From positions 1 through 16,278 of the forward strand of contig JAFTMQ010000148.1 in NCBI GenBank assembly GCA_017452305.1: 16,278 nt of DNA, in the 5' to 3' direction. The notes under the pieces were generated by a model. The model did no database searches, was not told where the DNA came from, and worked only from the letters and a program-made list of their open reading frames with translations. How positions within the stretch are numbered: position 1 is the first letter of the stretch; each line of letters begins with the position of its first letter. The position numbers and the translations under genes were made by a program. Below are positions 1 through 6,506 of this stretch, piece after piece. The stretch is from Clostridia bacterium. GTDB lineage: Bacteria; Bacillota; Clostridia; Christensenellales; Borkfalkiaceae.

Positions 1-76
1 ATATATGCGGCTACCCCCATAGCTTGCCTCTTTATCCCCCTTTCGAACAAGTGTATAAAACCGCAAATAACCCCAC

Positions 77-94
77 CCATGTACGCGTTGAATA
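77..94. repeat. 18-bp dispersed repeat, copy 1
   Basis: CCATGTACGCGTTGAATA occurs here and again, identical and in the same orientation, at 2217-2234. A diverged third version, CATGTGCGCGTTGAA, lies at 2326-2340. All are intergenic. An exact 18-bp match is very unlikely by chance in 16 kb, so this is probably the edge of a dispersed repeat. The function is unknown. Confidence 0.6.
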
Positions 95-106
95 GGCTAT
101 TTTTCG

Positions 107-144
107 ACAAAAACACCCCGTCGCCCAATCGGCAACGGGGTGTT
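107..144 (-). terminator. Rho-independent terminator of the TrpB2 gene
   Basis: Read on the minus strand, the 10-bp stem AACACCCCGT/ACGGGGTGTT (112-121 with 135-144) is followed by a T run (the A run at 109-113 on the plus strand). The loop can form a further GCC/GGC stem. It begins about 28 bp beyond the stop of the leftward trpB-like gene. The stretch 1-106 holds no gene that I can support, only one copy of an 18-bp repeat. Confidence 0.85.
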
Positions 145-172
145 GTTCCTTTTATATAAATCGTGGATAATT

Positions 173-1540
173 TTAAATTTTAGGTAAGCCGTCCAAGCCT
201 TTTTGCAATTCCGCTTGGGTGGGGATATAATCGCTCATCTTGCCGTCGTGGAATTTTTCATAGCTCATCATATCAAAGTAGCCCGTGCCCGTCAAGCCGA
301 ACAAAATCGTCTTTTGCTCGCCCGTTTCTTTGCACTTTAACGCCTCGTCCATCGCAACGCGAATGGCGTGTGCCGATTCGGGCGCGGGCAAAATGCCCTC
401 GACGCGCGCAAATTGCTCTGCCGCCGCAAACACTTCCGTTTGCTTGACCGAGCGCGCTTGCATCAAGCCCTCGTCGTAGAGCTGGGAAAGGGTAGAGGTC
501 ATGCCGTGATAGCGAAGTCCGCCTGCGTGGCTTGCCGCAGGGATAAAGCCCGAGCCGAGCGTGTACATCTTTTGCAGGGGACAAACCTTGCCCGTATCGC
601 AATAATCATAGACGTACTTACCGCGCGTCAAGGTGGGGCAAGAGGAAGGCTCGACGGCGATAAATTGATAATCCGCCTTGCCTTGCAATTTTTCCGCCAT
701 AAAGGGGGCAATCAAGCCGCCGAGGTTGCTTCCGCCACCCGCGCAACCGATGATAATATCCGCCTTTTCGCCGTATTTATCAAGGGCGGTTTTGCTTTCA
801 AGGCCGATCACCGATTGATGTAACAGAACTTGGTTGAGCACGCTGCCGAGCGCGTAACGATAGCCATCGAGCTTGCTTGCCGTTTCCACCGCCTCGGAAA
901 TCGCACAGCCAAGACTGCCCGACGTGCCGGGGAATTCCTCTAAAATTTTCCTGCCGATCTCCGTTGTTGTCGAGGGGGAAGGGGTTACGTTCGCGCCGTA
1001 GGTACGCATCACCTCGCGGCGGAAGGGCTTTTGCTCGTACGAGCATTTCACCATAAACACCTTGCAATCCAGCCCAAAGTAGGCGCACGCCATCGAAAGG
1101 GCTGTGCCCCATTGTCCCGCGCCCGTTTCCGTCGTAACGCCCTTTAAGCCTTGCTGTTTGGCATAGTACGCTTGCGCGATAGCCGAGTTTAATTTGTGGC
1201 TGCCGCTCGTATTGTTGCCCTCGAATTTATAATAGATTTTGGCGGGCGTGCCGAGCGCTTTTTCCAAGCAATAGGCGCGAATGAGGGGGGCAGGTCTGTA
1301 CATTTTATAAAAATCAATGATTTCCTGCGGAATGTCGATAAAAGGGGTGCTATCGTCCAACTCTTGCTTGGCAAGCTCGGCGCAGAACACCTGTTCCATA
1401 TCCGCCTGCGTCATCGGTTGAAAGGTTGTCGGATGCAAAAGCGGCGCGGGCTTGTTGGGCCTAAACGCGCGCAGGTTTAACCACTGCTTGGGCAGTTCCG
1501 TCTCTTCTAAATATATTTTATACGGTATTTCTTTTTTCAT
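173..1540 (-). CDS. trpB: Tryptophan synthase beta chain, TrpB2 type
   Basis: PLP-dependent fold-type II enzyme that condenses indole (or an indole-like substrate) with serine. The 455-residue length and the N-terminal extension match the TrpB2/TrpB-like family rather than the TrpB1 of classical trp operons (about 400 residues). Visible motifs: SHKLN with the PLP lysine K116; TETGAGQWG with catalytic glutamate E138 and tryptophan in place of the AGQHG histidine of TrpB1; glycine-rich phosphate loop GCAGGGSNLGG at 265-275; C-terminal GLTGTG at 415-420. The ATG is preceded by GGGAGTGAG. A good promoter lies 34 bp upstream and a terminator follows, so it appears monocistronic. No trpA or other trp gene is in the window, so a role in indole salvage or as a stand-alone enzyme is possible. 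The family call is firm; the physiological role is inferred. Confidence 0.93.
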   Translation of the reverse strand: MKKEIPYKIYLEETELPKQWLNLRAFRPNKPAPLLHPTTFQPMTQADMEQVFCAELAKQELDDSTPFIDIPQEIIDFYKMYRPAPLIRAYCLEKALGTPAKIYYKFEGNNTSGSHKLNSAIAQAYYAKQQGLKGVTTETGAGQWGTALSMACAYFGLDCKVFMVKCSYEQKPFRREVMRTYGANVTPSPSTTTEIGRKILEEFPGTSGSLGCAISEAVETASKLDGYRYALGSVLNQVLLHQSVIGLESKTALDKYGEKADIIIGCAGGGSNLGGLIAPFMAEKLQGKADYQFIAVEPSSCPTLTRGKYVYDYCDTGKVCPLQKMYTLGSGFIPAASHAGGLRYHGMTSTLSQLYDEGLMQARSVKQTEVFAAAEQFARVEGILPAPESAHAIRVAMDEALKCKETGEQKTILFGLTGTGYFDMMSYEKFHDGKMSDYIPTQAELQKGLDGLPKI

Positions 1541-1573
1541 ATTCTCTCACTCCCACAAGCAGTAGTTAGGATT

Positions 1574-1602
1574 ATTCTATCATATATTTCGATTATAGTC
1601 AA
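1574..1602 (-). promoter_or_regulatory. Sigma-A type promoter for the TrpB2 gene
   Basis: On the minus strand: TTGACT (-35, plus 1597-1602), a 17-bp spacer, TAGAAT (-10, plus 1574-1579). The transcript would start near 1567, giving a leader of about 28 nt. That is too short for a T-box or a trp attenuator. Confidence 0.75.
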
Positions 1603-1614
1603 ACATTTAAACAA

Positions 1615-1654
1615 TAAAACAAATAAAAATACCGCCTTTCCTACGAAAAACGGT
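1615..1654 (-). terminator. Terminator of the nicotinamidase-like gene
   Basis: On the minus strand the stem ACCGTTTTTC / GAAAGGCGGT (10 pairs including two G-U) encloses loop GTAG and is followed by ATTTTTATTTG. It lies about 31 bp past the stop at 1686. T-rich sequence also follows on the plus strand, so it could act in both directions. Confidence 0.7.
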
Positions 1655-1685
1655 CATTTTTTTATAAACGGAATGGCTTACGCGC

Positions 1686-2198
1686 TCAATCGAGCACTTC
1701 GCATTGACACATACGCATAGTTTGCAGGGCGGCGAGGTGATTTTCGTTGGTCGTGCCCGCGCACAGCTTTGCGTTTACCTTGACGGTCAAGGCAGGGAAT
1801 TTCGCTTTCAAAATTAAGGCGTTGGACACCACGCAAATGTCCGTGCAAGTGCCGACAAGCTCCACCTCGTCGTAAGCGGAAAGCATATCCCAACCGAGAT
1901 AACCAAAAGTAGGCTTATCCAAAATCACCGCGTTGCGTTTTTCAAGCGCGGATAAAATTTCAGGGACGATTTGCCAACCGTCCGTGTTTTTAATGCAGTG
2001 CGCGACGGGCAATTTCTTCCCCTCGGGCGAGGAAAGGTAATCTTCGCAGTGCGTATCGCGCGTAGCGATAATATCCCCGTCAAAGTCTGCGATATATTCC
2101 GCAATCGGCTTGACGATAGCCTGCGCGTCCGCATTGGCAAGCGCGGCATCTACAAAATCGTTTTGCATATCAATTACGATAAGTGCTTTTCTTTTCAT
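1686..2198 (-). CDS. pncA: Nicotinamidase-like cysteine hydrolase (isochorismatase family)
   Basis: 170 residues. The isochorismatase/nicotinamidase family hydrolyses amides; PncA converts nicotinamide to nicotinate for NAD salvage. The catalytic triad is visible: D10 in VIDMQNDF, K95 in DKPTFG, C122 in GTCTDICV. The metal-binding residues that separate nicotinamidases from other family members are also present: D48 and H50 (TRDTH) and H67 (VAHCI). This favours PncA over a generic isochorismatase. Start: the frame is open further upstream, but only the ATG at 2198 gives the canonical MKRKALIVIDMQ N-terminus, with GAGG about 11 nt before it. The gene lies downstream of the phosphodiesterase gene in the same direction, separated by 159 bp containing repeats. 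No strong promoter is visible; TTGGGC-17-GATATA is a weak candidate. Confidence 0.85.
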   Translation of the reverse strand: MKRKALIVIDMQNDFVDAALANADAQAIVKPIAEYIADFDGDIIATRDTHCEDYLSSPEGKKLPVAHCIKNTDGWQIVPEILSALEKRNAVILDKPTFGYLGWDMLSAYDEVELVGTCTDICVVSNALILKAKFPALTVKVNAKLCAGTTNENHLAALQTMRMCQCEVLD

Positions 2199-2216
2199 TT
2201 CTATAAAACCTCTATA

Positions 2217-2234
2217 CCATGTACGCGTTGAATA
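2217..2234. repeat. 18-bp dispersed repeat, copy 2
   Basis: Identical to 77-94 (CCATGTACGCGTTGAATA), in the same orientation, just upstream of the nicotinamidase start. The diverged version at 2326-2340 bounds the other side of a segment of about 110 bp, as if the short repeat framed a unit. Confidence 0.6.
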
Positions 2235-2282
2235 TATCCAAAGCAGAAACCGCACGCCCAAACCTTTGCTAATTTTATTAAG

Positions 2283-2325
2283 GAATGGACGGTTGGTAGT
2301 AAGACAAAGTCAAGGCGTTGCCTTG
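2283..2325 (-). repeat. Inverted partial copy of the 7698-7740 repeat segment
   Basis: Read on the minus strand this begins CAAGGCAACGCCTTGAC, then TCTTACTAC, then CCG. It aligns without gaps to plus-strand 7698-7740, 33 of 43 positions identical by my hand count. Both copies form the same hairpin, CAAGGC-NNN-GCCTTG, with different loops (AAC against TAA). TGCGGTT recurs further along in both. This indicates a mobile or dispersed intergenic repeat family. Confidence 0.6.
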
Positions 2326-2357
2326 CATGTGCGCGTTGAAATGATTTTACGCAAAAA

Positions 2358-2906
2358 TCAAAGTTCCAAATAATCAAACATACCGCCCGTTTCCAAATCC
2401 TTCCAAGAAAGGGTGTTGTCCTCAAACACGATATAGGAATGGGGGGTATCTTCCTTAGGCAACGCCACCGAGCCGCAGTTGAGATAGATTGCGCCGTTCT
2501 CCATTTCTTGATTGCAAGGGGAATGGAAATGTCCGTTCAACAGCAAATCGCCTTTTTGCAAAAGGGGCGGATTTTCTACGTTAAATAAATGCCCGTGCGT
2601 AAGGAAAAGCTTGCGCCCATTCCCTTCTAAAAGGGCATAATCCGCCATCATGGGGAATTCAAGCACCATTTGGTCAACCTCGCTGTCGCAATTTCCGCGC
2701 ACGCAAAGAAGCTTGTCCTTGATGGCGTTTAGCATCGCAAACACTTTCTTGGGCGAATAATCGTCGGGAAAATCGTTGCGGGGGCCGTGATAGAGCAAAT
2801 CGCCAAGCAAAACAAGCTTATCCGCGCCCTCGTTTTCAAATTCTTCTAAAAGCCGCGCGCACCAATACGCCGAGCCGTGTATATCCGAGGCAATCAATAT
2901 TTTCAT
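2358..2906 (-). CDS. yfcE: YfcE-like metallophosphodiesterase
   Basis: 182 residues, the usual length for YfcE/MJ0936-type calcineurin-like phosphodiesterases, which are soluble two-metal enzymes. Every metal-ligand motif is present in order: D8 and H10 (SDIHG), D36 (LLGDLL), N72 (RGNCD), H104 (THGH), and H126 and H128 (NGHFHSP). YfcE proteins hydrolyse phosphodiesters in vitro; the natural substrate is generally unknown. The ATG is supported by AAGGAG 8 nt upstream. It follows the MDR-family gene by 59 bp in the same direction, with a weak hairpin between them, so co-transcription is likely. No convincing terminator follows. Confidence 0.9.
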   Translation of the reverse strand: MKILIASDIHGSAYWCARLLEEFENEGADKLVLLGDLLYHGPRNDFPDDYSPKKVFAMLNAIKDKLLCVRGNCDSEVDQMVLEFPMMADYALLEGNGRKLFLTHGHLFNVENPPLLQKGDLLLNGHFHSPCNQEMENGAIYLNCGSVALPKEDTPHSYIVFEDNTLSWKDLETGGMFDYLEL

Positions 2907-2927
2907 AAAAGTCTCCTTATGAAAAGC

Positions 2928-2951
2928 TCGATTTCCGAGCGAGGAAACCGA
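2928..2951 (-). other. Intergenic hairpin between the MDR and phosphodiesterase genes
   Basis: TCGATTTCC (2928-2936) pairs with GGAAACCGA (2943-2951), 8 of 9 positions, and is followed on the minus strand by only four T residues. It could be a leaky terminator, an attenuator or an mRNA-stabilising hairpin that lowers expression of the downstream phosphodiesterase. Confidence 0.4.
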
Positions 2952-2965
2952 GCGCAGAATTTTAA

Positions 2966-3964
2966 TTAAAAGATAAATTTAACGATGTCGAATTGTTCGG
3001 GCAAAGCGCCGCTGCTTTCGTACAATTCCGCGTGCTGTTTAAGCAAGGTGGGCAATTCTTCCTCGCGATAGCTGCGGAAAGGAAATTCTGCAAAGCTCAC
3101 CGCCTTGTTCGCAAGGATATTGATTGCCGTCGAAACGTATTCGCGGCTTTCGGTGATGCCCTTGATGGTTACGTTATTTTTCATCGCGTATTCCAAATTG
3201 ACCTGCAAGCTCTTACTCATAAGAGAACAGAACGCCACGTAAGAATCGCGCTTGACAAGGGGGAACATAATGGCAGGATCGCAACGATTGGCATACGCAA
3301 GGTACACCGCGCCGTCCGCAAGCTTGCCGCCCGTGATGCTCAGTACGTTGTGTTTCAAGGTATCGTCGTTAGGGTAGGTGTAATAAATACCGCTCTTTTT
3401 CGCACGCGCCAAACGCTCCGCGTTGTTGTCCGCAAGAATGGGCACAGCGCGATGATAAATGAGGATTTGACACAAAATATTGCCGTATAAGCCGCCGCCG
3501 AGCACGAGGATATGCTGCCCCGCCTCGATGTGCATTTCTTCTACGACGTGTTCCGCCAAAGCCACGGCGTCAATCAAAAAGGCCGCCTCGTCGGATACGG
3601 AGGAGGGCAAGGGATAGACGTCGTTAATGCCCGCCAAAACGAAGTCGCGGTAAAAACCGTCCACCGTTTCGCCTGCAATACGCAGTCCGTCGGGTGCAAG
3701 CTCGTCTTCCGTTACGCCGCCAAGGTAAATGCGATCGCCTTTATGAATAAAGGAATTTTCGTCCGCTTCCGTAACTTGGCCGATGGCAAATCTGCCAGGG
3801 ATAAAGGGGGCTTTGACCTTAAAGGAACCGTTATAAACGGCTACGTCCGTTTCGGAAACCAAAGCTTTGGTGATTTTCACCTTCACCTTATCGTCGGAAC
3901 GCTTCAAATCGGGCGCGGTTACGCGTTGTATATTGTGTGGATAAGCTAATTGCCAAACCTTCAT
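2966..3964 (-). CDS. MDR-family (alcohol dehydrogenase-like) protein lacking zinc ligands
   Basis: 332 residues with the medium-chain dehydrogenase/reductase layout: GroES-like N-terminal domain (about 1-120), then a Rossmann domain with VLGGGLYG at 154-161 and an acidic residue after the second strand (LADNN, D179) suggesting NAD(H). The catalytic zinc ligands are not conserved: the usual Cys of CGSD is S37 (SETD), and the His of PGHE is R58 (PGRFAIG). The four-cysteine structural zinc lobe is also absent. It may be a zinc-independent reductase or a non-catalytic relative; the substrate is unknown. Start: the ATG at 3964 gives the normal family N-terminus and has AGGTG about 10 nt upstream. 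A longer in-frame version from 4021 would begin about where transcription starts, so I reject it. Confidence 0.8.
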   Translation of the reverse strand: MKVWQLAYPHNIQRVTAPDLKRSDDKVKVKITKALVSETDVAVYNGSFKVKAPFIPGRFAIGQVTEADENSFIHKGDRIYLGGVTEDELAPDGLRIAGETVDGFYRDFVLAGINDVYPLPSSVSDEAAFLIDAVALAEHVVEEMHIEAGQHILVLGGGLYGNILCQILIYHRAVPILADNNAERLARAKKSGIYYTYPNDDTLKHNVLSITGGKLADGAVYLAYANRCDPAIMFPLVKRDSYVAFCSLMSKSLQVNLEYAMKNNVTIKGITESREYVSTAINILANKAVSFAEFPFRSYREEELPTLLKQHAELYESSGALPEQFDIVKFIF

Positions 3965-4031
3965 AATAAAAAGACACCTATTCCGTATGGGATATTGACG
4001 AAAAAGAGCCTCGTCGCACACGGATAAAACA

Positions 4032-4060
4032 AGTATATCTTATTTTTAGCGATTTTGCAA
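4032..4060 (-). promoter_or_regulatory. Promoter of the MDR-family gene
   Basis: Minus strand TTGCAA (-35, plus 4055-4060), 17-bp spacer, TATACT (-10, plus 4032-4037). The start would be near 4025, a leader of about 60 nt. It diverges from the rpmE promoter about 30 bp away. Confidence 0.75.
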
Positions 4061-4090
4061 GTATTTTTTATAAATTCGCGTTAAAAACAG

Positions 4091-4119
4091 TTGACGAGGG
4101 CAAAAAAAAGGGTTATAAT
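4091..4119 (+). promoter_or_regulatory. Promoter of rpmE
   Basis: TTGACG (4091-4096), a 17-bp A-rich spacer and a perfect TATAAT (4114-4119). This is one of the strongest promoters in the window, as expected for a ribosomal protein gene. Confidence 0.88.
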
Positions 4120-4160
4120 TGGTAGGCATAAAGAAAAAAACGAACAGCGAGGTGAAAATA

Positions 4161-4364
4161 ATGAAAGCTGATATCCATCCCAAATATCACGAAGTAACTG
4201 TAACTTGCGCTTGTGGAGCTACTTTCAAGACGGGCACGACGAAAGAAGGCGACGTTCTCAAAGTAGATATTTGCAGCAATTGCCATCCTTTCTTCACGGG
4301 CAAGCACAAGTTGGTTGATACCGGTGGACGTGTCGATAAGTTCAAAAAGAGATATGGTCTTTAA
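4161..4364 (+). CDS. rpmE: Ribosomal protein bL31, zinc-binding form
   Basis: 67 residues, normal for bL31 of the large ribosomal subunit. It begins MKADIHPKYHEV and ends GGRVDKFKKRYGL, both typical of the family. Four cysteines (C16, C18, C38, C41) make this the zinc-containing C+ form rather than the zinc-independent paralogue used in zinc starvation. Start: the ATG at 4161 is preceded by GAGGTGA. The frame stays open upstream to a TTG at 4119, but that lies inside the -10 region. It has its own strong promoter and terminator and heads the prmC-prfA block, an order familiar from Clostridia. Confidence 0.97.
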   Translation: MKADIHPKYHEVTVTCACGATFKTGTTKEGDVLKVDICSNCHPFFTGKHKLVDTGGRVDKFKKRYGL

Positions 4365-4376
4365 TTGGTAAAACGG

Positions 4377-4418
4377 GGCTTTAAGACGGTTATTGTCTTA
4401 AAGCCTTCTTCTTTTTTT
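4377..4418 (+). terminator. Terminator of rpmE
   Basis: Perfect 11-bp stem GGCTTTAAGAC (4377-4387) / GTCTTAAAGCC (4395-4405), 7-nt loop, then TTCTTCTTTTTTT. A textbook intrinsic terminator 13 bp past the stop. Confidence 0.95.
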
Positions 4419-4603
4419 AAAACGACGAATATACTTCGCAATACTTTGACGGGCTGTGGCAACTTTCAGTCACGTACGTTTAAGTACGCTCCTTCAAGTT
4501 TTCCGCGCCCTTCGCGTCTTGCTTGCGTCTTGCTCCGTTTTCCCGTTCTTTGTCGGGCGGCGTAAATTCCAAGCCACCATTCAGCATTCCGCATTCAGCA
4601 TTT
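4418..4603. repeat. Intergenic repeat element, copy A
   Basis: It starts TAAAACGACGAATATACTTC and resembles copy B at 7575-7837. In both copies a hairpin motif, GTCACGTACG-N-GTACGCTCC, begins exactly 51 bp from the head (here 4469-4492, stem CGTAC/GTACG). Both end in tandem heptads, here ATTCAGC-ATTCCGC-ATTCAGC at 4579-4599. The middle is less similar and about 77 bp shorter than in copy B. It fills the space between the rpmE terminator and the next gene and has no convincing coding potential. Confidence 0.7.
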
Positions 4604-4630
4604 GCGAAAAGCTTTTATTAGGAACGAACA

Positions 4631-6457
4631 ATGAAAAACAAACAACAAAACAAAAAAACCTCTATCGGCGGGCAAGCCGTCATGGAAGGGGTTATGATGC
4701 GCAGCAAATGCTCGATGGCGACCGCTGTGCGTGATCCCCAAGGTGAAATACAAATCGAAAGCGAGCGTCTTACCCCGCCCGAAAAGCAAAAAAAATTCCT
4801 GCGTTTACCCTTTGTGCGCGGCGTAGTCAATTTTATTTCCTCGCTCACGGACGGAAACCGCATTTTATTGCGTAGCGCGGAGGTGCAGGAAGAAGATCCC
4901 AAGGACGACGAAACGGCAGTCAAACCCGACAAAAAAGGGGACGGCTTTATGGGCACGATAGCGACGATTATCGGCGTTGTGTTGGCGCTTGGGCTATTCA
5001 TCGTCTTGCCTTCCTTTTTGACGGGCTTACTTCCTAAAAAATATTTCGATCCGACAAGCGGCGGTTGGACGGGCTTGTATTTCAACCTCGTCGAGGGCGG
5101 AATACGCTTGCTCATATTCTTGGCGTATATTCTGCTCATTTCGCTAATTCCCACCCTGCGCCGCGTGTTTATGTATCACGGTGCGGAGCATAAAACGATT
5201 ACTTGCCACGAAAAAGGGGAAGAATTGACGGTAGAGAACGTTAAAAAATGTTCGCGCGTGCACGATAGATGCGGAACGACCTTTTTATTCCTCGTCGTCT
5301 TTATTAGCGTGCTTGTTTTTTCCGTCGTCAACGTCTTGTTGGCGAGATTAAACTTATACAACCTCGTCGAGAACGAGCTTGTCAACAAGCTCATTCGTAT
5401 CGGCGTCAAAATTCTGCTTTTGCCCTTTATCGCGTCCCTTTCTTACGAGGTGCTGCGCTTACTTTCCAAAACGAAAAGCAAGTTTTTCCTCATCTTCAAA
5501 TTCCCCGGTCTTTTATTGCAGCGTTTGACCACGCGCGAGCCGTCGGACGATATGATCGAGTGCGCGATTGCCGCGTTCACCACCGTCTTGAAAATGGACG
5601 AAGATCCAAGCATTCCTTGCCGCTCGTTCGCGACTGTCGGGAAGATGAGCGATTTGCTCAAAGCCACCCAAAAACGCTTTGCGGACAACGGCATTGACGA
5701 GGAAGAGGCAGAGTGGATTTTCGCGCTCACGTTGGATATCAAAAAGAGCGCGCTTGCCTCGTCCGACCGTATCTTGAAAATGGCGCAAGCCAAGCAAATC
5801 GTCCGCATAGCGGACGAACGCCTTACGGGCAGACCCCTTTGGTATATCATCGGCGACGCGGATTTTTGCGGCTATAAAATCAAGGTAGATGAGCGCGTAC
5901 TTATCCCTCGCCCCGAAACGGAAGACCTCGTGATGTTGGCGGTTTCGATGGCGAAAGAGGGACAAAAAATCCTCGATTTATGCACGGGCAGCGGCGCGAT
6001 TGCCATTGCCACGACAAAGGAATTGCAAAAGAAAAATATTCGCGTAGAAATCACGGCGTCGGATATTAGCGAGGACGCGTTGACGCTCGCCAAAGAGAAC
6101 GCGGAAGCAAACGGCGCGGAAGTCAAATTCCTGCAATCCGACCTCTTTGCCCGCTTGGACGGCGAATACGACCTCGTTATTTCCAACCCGCCTTATATCC
6201 CTACGGCAACCGTGCAGACCTTGCAACGCGAGGTGCGCGATTTCGAGCCGCATTTGGCGTTGGACGGCGGCGAGGACGGCTTGGATATCTACCGCAGAAT
6301 AGCCGAGCAAGCGCAAACACATATCCGTGCGGGCGGTTCGCTTTTGATGGAAGTAGGCGAGGGCGAGGCGGCGGACGTTGCCAAGCTCTTCCCGCAAAAA
6401 TCTATGATTGCCAAAGATTTCAACGGCGTGGATAGATACGTAAAAATTACTTTTTAA
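4631..6457 (+). CDS. prmC: DUF1385 membrane protein fused to PrmC (release factor glutamine methyltransferase)
   Basis: 608 residues in one frame. Residues about 10-325 are a DUF1385 (YqhQ-like) protein: GGQAVMEGVMMRS at 13-25, YHGAEHKTI at 182-190, HDRCGTTFL at 211-219, TTREPSDDMIECA at 300-312, and membrane segments near 108-134, 150-178, 216-238 and 254-278. Residues about 339-608 are a complete PrmC: helical N-domain, IPRPETE, SAM motif DLCTGSGAIAIA (449-460) and substrate motif NPPY (519-522). PrmC methylates the GGQ glutamine of release factors; its substrate RF1 is encoded 49 bp downstream. These are normally separate adjacent genes. The ATG at 4631 has AGGAA upstream. An internal ATG at 5645 lacks a well-spaced ribosome binding site, so a true fusion that tethers PrmC to the membrane is the simplest reading. 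Confidence 0.92.
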   Translation: MKNKQQNKKTSIGGQAVMEGVMMRSKCSMATAVRDPQGEIQIESERLTPPEKQKKFLRLPFVRGVVNFISSLTDGNRILLRSAEVQEEDPKDDETAVKPDKKGDGFMGTIATIIGVVLALGLFIVLPSFLTGLLPKKYFDPTSGGWTGLYFNLVEGGIRLLIFLAYILLISLIPTLRRVFMYHGAEHKTITCHEKGEELTVENVKKCSRVHDRCGTTFLFLVVFISVLVFSVVNVLLARLNLYNLVENELVNKLIRIGVKILLLPFIASLSYEVLRLLSKTKSKFFLIFKFPGLLLQRLTTREPSDDMIECAIAAFTTVLKMDEDPSIPCRSFATVGKMSDLLKATQKRFADNGIDEEEAEWIFALTLDIKKSALASSDRILKMAQAKQIVRIADERLTGRPLWYIIGDADFCGYKIKVDERVLIPRPETEDLVMLAVSMAKEGQKILDLCTGSGAIAIATTKELQKKNIRVEITASDISEDALTLAKENAEANGAEVKFLQSDLFARLDGEYDLVISNPPYIPTATVQTLQREVRDFEPHLALDGGEDGLDIYRRIAEQAQTHIRAGGSLLMEVGEGEAADVAKLFPQKSMIAKDFNGVDRYVKITF

Positions 6458-6506
6458 ACGTTTTACACCCGATTTTAGGGCGTAATTTCAAACAAGGAAA
6501 ATTGCT

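Noticed and set aside
368..823. Plus-strand open frame across the TrpB2 gene
   Set aside because: It is the antisense shadow of a gene with intact motifs and its translation resembles no family I know. The same applies to other long antisense frames, such as 3512-3949, 8245-8826, 9389-10192 and 12577-13236.
2211..2219. Extended -10 (TGGTATAGA on the minus strand) upstream of the nicotinamidase gene
   Set aside because: Transcription would start about 5 nt before the ATG and the ribosome binding site would lie inside the promoter, so it is unlikely to drive this gene.
4113..4160. N-terminal extension of L31 from a TTG at 4119
   Set aside because: That start overlaps the -10 box; the ATG at 4161 gives the normal L31 N-terminus with a good ribosome binding site.
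5645..6457. Separate prmC gene starting inside the DUF1385-PrmC frame
   Set aside because: The ATG at 5645 lacks a well-spaced ribosome binding site and the frame is uninterrupted upstream through a complete DUF1385 domain.
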